Assembly (NCBI RefSeq): GCF_016907435.1
Contig: NZ_JAFBBZ010000001.1
Coordinates: 2,108,001 to 2,172,000, forward strand
Length of the DNA stretch: 64,000 nt
Source: Nocardioides salarius
GTDB lineage: Bacteria > Actinomycetota > Actinomycetes > Propionibacteriales > Nocardioidaceae
Reading direction: 5' to 3'
The first letter of the stretch is position 1. Each line of letters begins with the position of its first letter. The notes under the pieces were generated by a model, which was not told the DNA's origin, did no database searches, and was given only the letters and a program-made list of their open reading frames with translations. The position numbers and the translations under genes are program-made. This document shows positions 9,030 to 16,916 of the stretch, piece by piece.

Positions 9030-10528
9030 CCAGTCCCCCGCTCGCCGCACCCCGCCAGCACGTGGAGGTGCGCACCGGCGCGTACGCCGACTCCGTCGCC
9101 CTGCTCCAGGTCAGCAAGGACGTGGCCGCGACCGCCGGCGTGAGCAGCGCCCAGGTGGCGATGGCGACCCCGCTCAACCTCGAGGTGCTCGAGTCGATGG
9201 GCTTCGACCTGCCGGCGACGACGCCCAACGACATGGTCGTGGCCCTGATGCTCGCCGAGGACGGCGACGTGCAGAGCGCCCTGGCCGCGGTGGACGCGGC
9301 GCTGGCCGCCTCCAGCCGTCGCGGCGGCGGCAGCGTCGAGGAGGCCCCGACCCGCACCACCGGTCGCGCGCTCGCCGAGTCGGGAGCCGACCTGGCCCTG
9401 ATCTCGGTGCCCGGCCAGCACGCGATGGTCGAGGCCATGGACGCCCTCGACGCCGGGCGCGACGTGATGATCTTCAGCGACAACATGCCTCTCGAGCACG
9501 AGATCGCGCTCAAGGACGTCGCCACCGAGCGCGGGCTGCTGGTGATGGGCCCCGACTGCGGCACGGCGATGGTCGGTGGCCTGGGCCTCGGGTTCGCCAA
9601 CACCACCCGGCCGGGCCCCGTCGGGATCGTCGCTGCGTCGGGCACCGGCTGCCAGCAGCTGATGTGCCTGCTGGACGCGGCCGGTGTCGGCGTGGGCGCA
9701 GCCCTCGGCGTCGGCGGGCGCGACCTGGGCAGCCAGGTCGCGGGCCGCTCGACCCGTGAGGCGCTGCGTCGCCTCGACGCGGACCCGACCATCGAGCTGG
9801 TCGTGGTGGTCTCGAAGCCCCCGGCCCCTGAGGTGGCCGCCGAGCTCCGTGAGTTCGCAGCGAGCCTGTCGACCCCCGTCCACCTCGCCCTGCTCGGCGC
9901 CGGGCAGCCCGACCTCACGCAGGCGGCCGAGGCCGTCCTGGGCACCCTCGGCACCAGCGCGCCGGACTGGCCCGCGTGGGGCGGCACCGCCGAGGGCACG
10001 AACGGCACCCATCTGCGCGGTCTCTTCGTCGGCGGCACGCTGTGCGACGAGTCGATGCTGATCGCCGCCGCCGAGCTCGGCGGCATCCGCAGCAACATCC
10101 CGCTCTCGCCCGAGCTGGCGCTGGACTCCTCGCTGAGCGCCGACGCGCACACGATGATCGACTTCGGCGACGACACGCTGACCGCCGGCCGCGCGCACCC
10201 GATGATCGACCCGACGCTGCGCCTGGACCACCTGGCCCGGGCGGCAGCCGACCCCTCGACCGCCTGCATCCTGATGGACGTGGTGCTCGGCCACGGCGCC
10301 GAGCCCGACCCGGCCGGGGCGCTCGCCCCCGCCATCACCGCCGCCATCGAGACCGCTCGCGCCGCCGGCCGGGACCTCCCGGTGGTGGTCGCGTGCGTCG
10401 GCACCGAGTCCGACCCCCAGCAGCTGTCCCGCCAGGCCCGCACCCTGGCCGAGGCCGGCGCCGAGGTCCACCTGTCCAACGCCCGGGCCACGCGCCGGGC
10501 CATCGCCCTGACCGGAGGCACCCGATGA
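9026..10528 (+). CDS. FdrA-family acyl-CoA-synthetase-like protein (AllF-like)
   Basis: The 500-residue protein matches FdrA: an N-terminal segment YADSVALLQVSKDVAATAGV, the CoA-ligase-type core ALISVPGQHAMVEAMDAL, GLLVMGPDCGTAMVGG, GIVAASGTGCQQLM, and a C-terminal half with DFGDDTLTAGRAHPMIDP and VVLGHGAEPDPAG. FdrA resembles succinyl-CoA synthetase alpha/beta modules and with its partners transfers a carbamoyl group to phosphate. It is central in an 8193-11952 cluster whose genes overlap by 4 nt at each junction. No carbamate kinase, the usual partner for ATP recovery, lies in the window. Confidence 0.9.
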   Translation: MTSPPLAAPRQHVEVRTGAYADSVALLQVSKDVAATAGVSSAQVAMATPLNLEVLESMGFDLPATTPNDMVVALMLAEDGDVQSALAAVDAALAASSRRGGGSVEEAPTRTTGRALAESGADLALISVPGQHAMVEAMDALDAGRDVMIFSDNMPLEHEIALKDVATERGLLVMGPDCGTAMVGGLGLGFANTTRPGPVGIVAASGTGCQQLMCLLDAAGVGVGAALGVGGRDLGSQVAGRSTREALRRLDADPTIELVVVVSKPPAPEVAAELREFAASLSTPVHLALLGAGQPDLTQAAEAVLGTLGTSAPDWPAWGGTAEGTNGTHLRGLFVGGTLCDESMLIAAAELGGIRSNIPLSPELALDSSLSADAHTMIDFGDDTLTAGRAHPMIDPTLRLDHLARAAADPSTACILMDVVLGHGAEPDPAGALAPAITAAIETARAAGRDLPVVVACVGTESDPQQLSRQARTLAEAGAEVHLSNARATRRAIALTGGTR

Positions 10529-11952
10529 CCGCCCGTACGACGCCCGCCCGCCCCACCGCCGCTCCCGAGGGCGTCGCCGCCTCCGGCGTCGACCTCTTCG
10601 CCGACGCCGTCGACCTGCAGGCAGTCCCGGTCTCCCGGGTCGACTGGCGCCCCCCGATGGACGGCACCACCGACGACCTCGCGGTCGTCGCGGCCGACCC
10701 GCTGCGCCGCGACGCCAACGCGCGGGCGGTCCAGGCGATGCTCGACGTGCAGGCGGTGCTCGTCGACGTGGCGCCCGCCTCCGAGGTGCTCGGCCTCGAG
10801 GCCGGCCAGTTCCTGCACGCCGGGCCGCCGATCGCGTGGGAGGCCGCCACCGGTCCCCTGCGCGGCGGGCTGATGGCCGCAGCCGCGCTGGAGGGCCTCG
10901 TCGACGACCCGGAGGACGCGGTCGCGCTCTTCGAGCGGGGCGACGCGGTCTCCCTGGAGCCGTGCCACCACCGCAGCGCCGTCGGTCCGATGGCCGGGGT
11001 GGTCTCGCCCTCGATGTGGATGTTCGTGCTCGAGGACCCCGCCAGCGGGCGGCGTACCTACTGCTCGCTCAACGAGGGGCTCGGCAAGGTGCTGCGCTAC
11101 GGCGCGTACGGCCCCGAGGTGCTCGAGCGCCTGCGCTGGATGTCCGCGGTGCTCGGACCGCTGCTGGCCCGGGCGGTCAAGGCCACCGGGCCGGTCGACG
11201 TCACCGGCATCCTGACCCAGATGCTGCAGATGGGCGACGAGGCCCACAACCGCAACCGCGCCGGCACCCTGATGCTCCTGCGCGACCTCGCACCGGCGCT
11301 CGCGGAGTCGTCGGCCGACGCCAAGGACGTCGCCGACACGCTGCGCTTCATCGGCGGCAACGACCACTTCTTCCTCAACCTGGCGATGCCGGCGTGCAAG
11401 CTCGCCCTCGACGCCGCCCGGGGGATCGAGGGCTCCACGATGGTGGTGGCGATGGCCCGCAACGGCACCGAGTTCGGCATCCAGGTCGCCGGCACCGGTG
11501 ACCAGTGGTTCACAGGCCCGGCCCAGGTGGCCGACGGCCTGTTCCTCGGCGGCTACGGCCCCGAGGACGCCAACCCCGACATCGGCGACTCCGCGATCAC
11601 CGAGACCGCCGGCATCGGTGGGTTCTCGATGGCCACCGCGCCGGCGATCGTGCGGCTCGTGGGCGGCACCGTGCCCGACGCCCTGGCGACCACCCGCCGG
11701 ATGCGGGAGATCACGCTGGCGGAGAACCCGCGGTGGAGCATCCCGGTCCTCGAGTTCGCGGGAGCCCCGACGGGCATCGACGTGGGCCTCGTCTGCCGCA
11801 CGCAGATCCTGCCGCAGATCAACACCGGCATGGCCGGTAACCGGGCCGGCGTCGGCCAGGTGGGCGCCGGGCTGGTCACTCCCCCTGCGGAGATCTTCCC
11901 GAAGGCGCTGGCCGCGCTCGCCCGCCGTACCCGCGAGCGCGCCGCCGGCTGA
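10525..11952 (+). CDS. DUF1116 protein (AllG-like carbamoyltransferase subunit)
   Basis: Starting at ATG 10525, which overlaps the fdrA-like stop, the product is 475 residues. DUF1116 characteristics include WEAATGPLRGGLMAAAALEG, LEPCHHRSAVGPMAGVVSPS, QMGDEAHNRNRAGTLMLLRD, FIGGNDHFFLNLAMPACK and MVVAMARNGTEFGIQVAGTG. It is the YlbE/AllG homologue and is inferred to complete the carbamoyltransferase. The C-terminal segment MAGNRAGVGQVGAGLVTPP is well conserved in the family. A strong inverted repeat directly follows the stop. Confidence 0.9.
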   Translation: MTARTTPARPTAAPEGVAASGVDLFADAVDLQAVPVSRVDWRPPMDGTTDDLAVVAADPLRRDANARAVQAMLDVQAVLVDVAPASEVLGLEAGQFLHAGPPIAWEAATGPLRGGLMAAAALEGLVDDPEDAVALFERGDAVSLEPCHHRSAVGPMAGVVSPSMWMFVLEDPASGRRTYCSLNEGLGKVLRYGAYGPEVLERLRWMSAVLGPLLARAVKATGPVDVTGILTQMLQMGDEAHNRNRAGTLMLLRDLAPALAESSADAKDVADTLRFIGGNDHFFLNLAMPACKLALDAARGIEGSTMVVAMARNGTEFGIQVAGTGDQWFTGPAQVADGLFLGGYGPEDANPDIGDSAITETAGIGGFSMATAPAIVRLVGGTVPDALATTRRMREITLAENPRWSIPVLEFAGAPTGIDVGLVCRTQILPQINTGMAGNRAGVGQVGAGLVTPPAEIFPKALAALARRTRERAAG

Positions 11953-11957
11953 GCCAC

Positions 11958-12014
11958 TCGTCCTGACGCCCCGCACCCCGGCACGGCGTGTCGCGGTGCG
12001 GGGCGTCAGGACGA
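11958..12014. terminator. 20-bp perfect inverted repeat, bidirectional terminator
   Basis: Positions 11958-11977 and 11995-12014 are exact reverse complements around a 17-nt spacer. The repeat lies 5 nt after the DUF1116 stop and contains the stop codon of the convergent ceramidase-like remnant in its right arm. There is no U-tract, as is common in high-GC actinobacteria. Confidence 0.75.
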
Positions 12015-12453
12015 CGACCGGGTCCGGCGGGCCCGATAGTGCTGAGCCAGGAACCAGGCGGCGAACGCGTCGAGCAGGTGCCACACGGCGTGCCGCTAAC
12101 AGCAGCGACCCCGGCGCGCAGAACGGCGACCCGTCCTGGGCCTGGCTCCAGACCGCGAAGGCCGACAGCAGGGTGCCCAGCGCCGCGAGCCCCCAGCCCG
12201 CCGGCACACCCCGCCGCACGAGCCGACCCTCGAGCCCGACGGTGAGCAGCAGCAGGACGGCGAAGACGACGTTGCCGGGGTGCATCAGCACGGGCACCGC
12301 CAGGGGCAGGGACCCCACGAGCTCGCAGAGCAGCACCAGGGCCACGAAGAGCACGGCACCCCGACGCTCGTCCAGCCAGCCGGTGCGCACCACCGCGTAG
12401 GCCGCGGTGAACGAGGCGAGCCCGGCACCGCGCGGGCGCAGCGAGGACGACAT
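12006..12453 (-). pseudogene. Ceramidase-like membrane protein remnant with frameshift
   Basis: From ATG 12453 one frame encodes a hydrophobic polypeptide ending DGSPFCAPGSLL at about 12105. The homologous continuation GHAVWHLLDAFAAWFLAQHY is in another frame and stops at 12006. The C...GSL...HAxWHLL pattern is the C-terminal signature of the alkaline ceramidase family, with metal-binding histidines. Seven nucleotides replace the expected six at about 12094-12100 (a net extra base, with a TTA codon). The family's N-terminal CE and Ser/Asn motifs are not found in any upstream frame, so the gene is both N-truncated and frameshifted. Confidence 0.65.
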
Positions 12454-12676
12454 CGCCGACCCTAGGGGCCGGTCCGGGCGGTGTGGAAGGAGGGCGCCAG
12501 GAGCGGGTACCGGATCGGCATCGACCGGAAGATCCTCGACGAGGACGAGGTTGCGGCGTACGCCGCTCCGGCCGGCCCGGCGCTGCAGGCGCCCGCGCCG
12601 CTCCAGCACAGCTGGAGCGTGGCCCATCAGCTTCCAGGTGCCGAAGGGCCCGCGACCGCCCCGTACAACGCAGAAG
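12454..12676. other. Short intergenic stretch without a recognisable gene
   Basis: The interval between the ceramidase-like remnant and the tRNA-Leu terminator has an open plus-strand frame from 12481 (MWKEGARSGYRIGIDRKILD...). It matches no family I know, lacks an obvious ribosome-binding site and runs into the tRNA terminator, so I do not call it a gene. It may be a decayed end of a lost gene. Confidence 0.3.
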
Positions 12677-12702
12677 CCCGGCCCAGATCTCTCTGGGCCG
12701 GG
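12677..12702 (-). terminator. Hairpin terminator after tRNA-Leu
   Basis: An 11-bp perfect stem (12677-12687 with 12692-12702, arms CCCGGCCCAGA/TCTGGGCCGGG) with a 4-nt loop lies 10 nt beyond the tRNA CCA end. Its sequence closely resembles the 22-bp repeat units at 23403-23595, so this may be a dispersed copy of that family. Confidence 0.65.
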
Positions 12703-12711
12703 TCTCTGTGA

Positions 12712-12798
12712 TGGTGCGCGAGGGGGGAGTTGAACCCCCACGTCCTTTCGGACACACGGACCTGAACCGTGCGCGTCTGCCTATTCCGCCACTCGCGC
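12712..12798 (-). tRNA. tRNA-Leu (anticodon CAG)
   Basis: The minus-strand product begins GCGCGAGTGGCGGAAT, has the anticodon loop GGTTCAGGTCC (CAG), a long class II variable arm, the T-loop GGTTCAACTCC and an encoded CCA end. The acceptor stem pairs GCGCGAG with CTCGCGC. Class II shape and anticodon both indicate leucine. Confidence 0.95.
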
Positions 12799-12984
12799 TT
12801 GAAGCGTGATGAGGTTAGCCCAGCGGCTCTCCGTTCCCCAAACCGGGCCGCCCCCGGGGGTCGGGGGTGCCCACTCCCACCGCTCGACCCCGTTACGATC
12901 GGGTGCGACCCGGCACCCCCGCCGGGCCGGTCGGCCTGCACCAGGAGCCGGCTCCCCGCGTCGCCCAGGACGGAAGGAGGCCGA

Positions 12985-13698
12985 GTGAGCGCCTTGCAGC
13001 GGTTCGAGCAGCGGCTCGAGCAGATGATCTCCGGAGCGTTCGCCCGGGCGTTCCGCTCGGCGGTGCAGCCCGTGGAGATCGCGGCCGCGCTGCAGCGCGA
13101 GTGCGACAACAACGCGCAGATCCTCTCCCGCCAGCGGCGCCTGGTGCCCAACGACTTCCACGTCGAGCTGTCGGGCACCGACCTCGAGCGCCTGGCGCCG
13201 TACGACACCGCGATGGCCGACGAGCTGGTGCGCCAGCTCGAGGAGCACGCCCAGGCCAACGCCTACTCCTTCCCCGGCCCCATCACCATCGAGTTCGAGG
13301 GTGCCGACGACCTGACCACCGGCCGGTTCCGGATCCGCAGCCAGGCCCAGGCGCGCGTCACCGGCAACAGCACCCACACCCAGGTCGGTCGCGCCAAGGC
13401 GCTCCTCGAGGTCAACGGCACCCGCCACCCGCTGCTCGGGGGCAGCGTCGTGGTCGGGCGCGGCACCGACGCCGACGTGCGCATCAACGACCCGGGCGTC
13501 AGCCGGCGCCACATCGAGTTCCGCGTCGACGCCGCCGGCGAGCGCCCGCGCGTCGACGTGCGCGACCTCGGCTCGACCAACGGCATGCTCGTCGACGGGC
13601 AGAAGATGACCAGCTCGGTGGCCGGCGACGGCACCGAGGTCAAGATCGGCAACACGACCATGACGGTGCGGATCGAGCAGGAGCACGCCGATGTCTGA
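12985..13698 (+). CDS. fhaA: FhaA: DUF3662 and FHA domain phosphothreonine-binding protein
   Basis: GTG 12985 follows GGAAGGAGG and gives 237 residues. The N-terminal DUF3662 domain (LQRFEQRLEQMISGAFARAF, about 3-115) precedes an FHA domain (about 140-235; GRGTDADVRINDPGVSRRHI, DLGSTNGMLVDG). The linker is much shorter than in the roughly 530-residue mycobacterial FhaA. FhaA binds phosphothreonine on kinase substrates, notably the MurJ/MviN-associated pseudokinase domain in mycobacteria, and affects peptidoglycan synthesis at poles and septa. It opens a seven-gene operon with overlapping stop/start codons. Confidence 0.93.
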   Translation: MSALQRFEQRLEQMISGAFARAFRSAVQPVEIAAALQRECDNNAQILSRQRRLVPNDFHVELSGTDLERLAPYDTAMADELVRQLEEHAQANAYSFPGPITIEFEGADDLTTGRFRIRSQAQARVTGNSTHTQVGRAKALLEVNGTRHPLLGGSVVVGRGTDADVRINDPGVSRRHIEFRVDAAGERPRVDVRDLGSTNGMLVDGQKMTSSVAGDGTEVKIGNTTMTVRIEQEHADV

Positions 13699-14176
13699 GC
13701 TGACCCTGCTGCTGATCCGCATCGCCTACCTGGCGGTGCTGTGGATCTTCGTGCTCTCCGCCATCTCGGTCATCCGCTCCGACATGTTCGGCGCCCGGGT
13801 GCCCGAGACCGCCCGGGGCGGGCAGGCGCCGCCGGCCAAGAAGGAGAAGCGGAGCAAGGCCGCCAAGCCGAGCAGGCGCCGCGGCGCGCCGACCCACCTC
13901 CTGGTCGTCGAGGGCGGCAACGCCGGCGAGCGCGCCGACCTCGCCGACGCCCCCCTGCTCATCGGCCGCGGCTCCGACGCCGCGATCCGCCTCGACGACG
14001 ACTACGTCTCCACCCGGCACGCCCGGGTCGCGGCCTCCGGCGACCAGTGGTTCGTCGAGGACCTCGGCTCGACCAACGGCACCTACATCGGCACGGTCCG
14101 CATCACCCAGCCCACCACGATCACCATGGGCACCCAGGTGCGCATCGGCAAGACGATCCTGGAGCTGCGCAAGTGA
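13691..14176 (+). CDS. fhaB: FhaB/FipA: membrane-anchored FHA domain protein
   Basis: The 161-residue protein has an N-terminal transmembrane helix (LTLLLIRIAYLAVLWIFVLS), a Lys/Arg/Pro-rich linker and one FHA domain (about 75-158; IGRGSDAAIRLDDDYVSTRH, EDLGSTNGTYIG). It overlaps fhaA by 8 nt and pstP by 4 nt. Homologues bind phosphorylated partners of PknA/PknB and couple them to the divisome, as FipA with FtsZ and FtsQ in mycobacteria. Confidence 0.93.
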   Translation: MSELTLLLIRIAYLAVLWIFVLSAISVIRSDMFGARVPETARGGQAPPAKKEKRSKAAKPSRRRGAPTHLLVVEGGNAGERADLADAPLLIGRGSDAAIRLDDDYVSTRHARVAASGDQWFVEDLGSTNGTYIGTVRITQPTTITMGTQVRIGKTILELRK

Positions 14177-15495
14177 GCGGCCCGCTCCGGCTCCACTACT
14201 CAGCGATCTCCGACGTCGGGCGGGTCCGCAAGGACAACCAGGACTCCGGGTACGCCGGACCGTGGCTGCTCACCGTCTGCGACGGCGTGGGCGGCGCCGC
14301 CCGCGGCGACATCGCCAGCGGCACCGCCGTCCAGCAGCTGCGCCGCCTCGACGAGGACCCGCCGGGGGAGCTGAGCCCCGACGACCTGCTGGGCCGCGTC
14401 GCCGGCGCGCTGCACCGCGCCCACGACCGCATCGGCGAGATCGTCGACGACGACCCCGCCCTCAACGGCACCAGCACCACCGCGACCGTCCTGTACTTCG
14501 ACGGCCAGCGCATGGGGGTCGGCCACATCGGCGACAGCCGCGCCTACCTCTACCGGGCCGGGGAGATCAGCCAGATCACCCACGACCACACGTTCGTGCA
14601 GAGCCTCATCGACGAGGGCCGCATCACCGAGCCCGAGTCGCGGGTCCACCCGCACCGCAACCTGATCCTCAAGGCCCTCGACGGCGTGCACGAGGCCGAG
14701 CCCGACCTCTTCCTGGCCGACCTGCAGACCGGTGACCGGCTGCTGGTCTGCTCCGACGGCGCCAGCGGCGTCCTCGACGACGCCCGCCTGGCCGACGTGC
14801 TCTCCACCGGCACCCCCGACTACGCCGCCGTCGAGCTGGTGCGCGCCAGCCTCGAGGCCGGCTCCTCCGACAACGTCACCTGCGTGGTCGCCGACGTGCT
14901 CGACGAGGAGGCCGCCGCCGCGCGGGCCGACGACCTCGCCGAGCTGCAGCCGATGCTCGTCGGCGCCGCCGCCGAGCTGCGTCGCCGCGCCCCCAAGGGC
15001 CCCCGGCCCACCGGCATCTTCCGCGGCCACCGCTCCGGCGACACCGGCGAGCTGGAGCCGGTGCAGGCCGACCTGCCCGACCTGCCCGACGACGTGCACG
15101 CCATCCCCAGCGACCCGATCGACCCCGAGACCGCCCGCTACGCGCCCCGCGAGCCCGCCCGGTTCTTCTGGGTACGCCGCCTGCTGGGTCTGCTCATCGC
15201 CGCGGGCGTGGTGTGGATGGTCGCCGCGGCGGCCTGGTCGTGGAGCCAGGCGCAGTACTACGTCGGCGAGCAGGACGGCACCGTGGTGATCTTCCGCGGC
15301 GTCAACACCAGCCTGCCCGGGGTCGACCTCTCCGAGCCGTTCGCGACCACCAACGTCGAGCTCGACCGGCTGCCGGCCTTCGTCTCCGAGGGCGTGCGCG
15401 ACGGCATCGCCGCCGACGACTTCGCCGACGCCGAGGCGATCGTCGACAACCTGGCCGGCGAGATGTCCCCCGAGACCGGCGAGGTGGCGCAGTGA
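14173..15495 (+). CDS. pstP: PstP: PP2C-type serine/threonine phosphatase
   Basis: GTG 14173 overlaps the fhaB stop. The 440-residue protein has a cytoplasmic PP2C domain (about 5-240) with metal-binding motifs VRKDNQDSGY, VCDGVGG, GHIGDSRAY, LVCSDGAS and GSSDNVTCVV. A linker leads to one transmembrane helix (about 335-358) and an extracytoplasmic tail of about 80 residues. It reverses PknA/PknB phosphorylation of division and cell-wall targets. The rodA-like GTG overlaps its stop. Confidence 0.95.
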   Translation: MSGPLRLHYSAISDVGRVRKDNQDSGYAGPWLLTVCDGVGGAARGDIASGTAVQQLRRLDEDPPGELSPDDLLGRVAGALHRAHDRIGEIVDDDPALNGTSTTATVLYFDGQRMGVGHIGDSRAYLYRAGEISQITHDHTFVQSLIDEGRITEPESRVHPHRNLILKALDGVHEAEPDLFLADLQTGDRLLVCSDGASGVLDDARLADVLSTGTPDYAAVELVRASLEAGSSDNVTCVVADVLDEEAAAARADDLAELQPMLVGAAAELRRRAPKGPRPTGIFRGHRSGDTGELEPVQADLPDLPDDVHAIPSDPIDPETARYAPREPARFFWVRRLLGLLIAAGVVWMVAAAAWSWSQAQYYVGEQDGTVVIFRGVNTSLPGVDLSEPFATTNVELDRLPAFVSEGVRDGIAADDFADAEAIVDNLAGEMSPETGEVAQ

Positions 15496-16916
15496 CGACC
15501 ACCTCCCCCGCCTCCGCGGGCCCCTCGGGTCCCTCCGGCCCCCTGGCCTTCGTGCACCGCCGCCGTCGCGGCGCCGAGCTGTTCCTGCTCGTCCTGGCGC
15601 TGATGGTCGGCATCGGCGCCTACGCCGCGGTGGGTGTCGGCGTGGAAGAGAGCGTGCCCGCCGACCTGGTCGGCTACGGCGGCTGGCTGGCCGCGCTGAT
15701 CATCACCTGCCACGTCGTCGTGCGCCTGGTGGCGCCGTACGCCGACCCGGTGCTGCTGCCGGTCGTGGCCGCGCTCAACGGCCTCGGGCTGGCCGTGATC
15801 CACCGCATCGACCTCGACCAGGGCAGCGCCTTCGCCTCGCGCCAGCTGACCTGGATGAGCGTCGGGGTGGGGCTGTTCATCGCCACCCTGCTGCTGCTGC
15901 GCGACCACCGGGTGCTGACCCGGTTCACCTACACCAGCGGGCTCGGCGCGATCGTGCTGCTGCTGACCCCGATGATGCCGCTGATCGGCAACGAGGTGCG
16001 CGGCGCGCGGATCTGGATCCAGCTCGGCCCCTTCAGCCTGCAGCCCGGCGAGGTCGCCAAGGTGCTGCTCGTGGTCGCCTTCGCCGGCTACCTGGTCCAG
16101 CACCGCGACGCGCTGGCCCTGGCCGGGCGCCGGGTGCTCTTCGTCGACCTGCCCCGCGGCCGCGACCTCGGGCCGGTGCTGGGCATGTGGCTGGTCAGCC
16201 TGGGCATCCTGGTCTTCCAGAAGGACCTCGGCTCCAGCCTGCTCTTCTTCGGCCTCTTCCTGGTGATGCTCTACGTCGCCACCGAGCGCCCGGGCTGGCT
16301 CGTGGTCGGCGGCGCGCTGTTCCTCGGGGGCGCCCTGGCCGCGTGGCGGATCTTCGGCCACGTCCAGACCCGTGTCGACATCTGGCTCGACCCGTTCTCC
16401 CACTACGGCGCCGGCACCGACGGGCGCGGCGAGCAGCCGCTCGAGGCGCTCTTCGGGATGGCCTGGGGCGGGCTGATCGGCCGCGGCTTCGGCGACGGCG
16501 ACCCGGGCCGGGTGCCCTTCGCGGAGTCCGACTTCATCGTCGCGGCCATCGGCGAGGAGCTCGGCCTGACCGGCCTGATGGCCGTGCTGGTCCTCTACGG
16601 CATCATCGTGGAGCGCGCGCTTCGCGCGGCGCTGATCTCTCGCGACGGCTTCGGCAAGCTGCTGGCCGCGGGGCTCGGGGCGGTCCTGGCGCTCCAGGTC
16701 TTCGTGGTCGTCGGCGGCGTCACCGGGCTGATCCCGCTGACCGGCCTGACCACGCCGTTCCTGTCCTACGGCGGCAGCTCGCTGGTGGCCAACTGGGTCA
16801 TCGTCGCGCTGCTGCTGCGCGTCTCCGACCTCGCCCGGCGACCGCTGCCCGACCTCTCGGGCGGCGCCGACCAGGGCTCCGACGACGACACCCAGGTAGT
16901 GAGGGTCCAGCGATGA
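15492..16916 (+). CDS. rodA: RodA/FtsW-family SEDS peptidoglycan polymerase
   Basis: The 474-residue integral membrane protein begins at GTG 15492. SEDS features include the long hydrophobic array, QLGPFSLQPGEVAKVLLVVA, QKDLGSSLLFFGLF and the C-terminal GLTTPFLSYGGSSLVANWVI. The catalytic aspartate position of SEDS glycosyltransferases lies near KDLGSS. It is paired with the transpeptidase pbpA directly downstream, overlapping by 4 nt, as in the dnaA-proximal actinobacterial operon, and should polymerise lipid II for elongation. Confidence 0.93.
   Translation: MTTTSPASAGPSGPSGPLAFVHRRRRGAELFLLVLALMVGIGAYAAVGVGVEESVPADLVGYGGWLAALIITCHVVVRLVAPYADPVLLPVVAALNGLGLAVIHRIDLDQGSAFASRQLTWMSVGVGLFIATLLLLRDHRVLTRFTYTSGLGAIVLLLTPMMPLIGNEVRGARIWIQLGPFSLQPGEVAKVLLVVAFAGYLVQHRDALALAGRRVLFVDLPRGRDLGPVLGMWLVSLGILVFQKDLGSSLLFFGLFLVMLYVATERPGWLVVGGALFLGGALAAWRIFGHVQTRVDIWLDPFSHYGAGTDGRGEQPLEALFGMAWGGLIGRGFGDGDPGRVPFAESDFIVAAIGEELGLTGLMAVLVLYGIIVERALRAALISRDGFGKLLAAGLGAVLALQVFVVVGGVTGLIPLTGLTTPFLSYGGSSLVANWVIVALLLRVSDLARRPLPDLSGGADQGSDDDTQVVRVQR

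Noticed and set aside
12481..12711. Plus-strand 76-codon frame starting MWKEGARSGYR
   Set aside because: No recognised homology or clear ribosome site, and it runs into the tRNA-Leu terminator.
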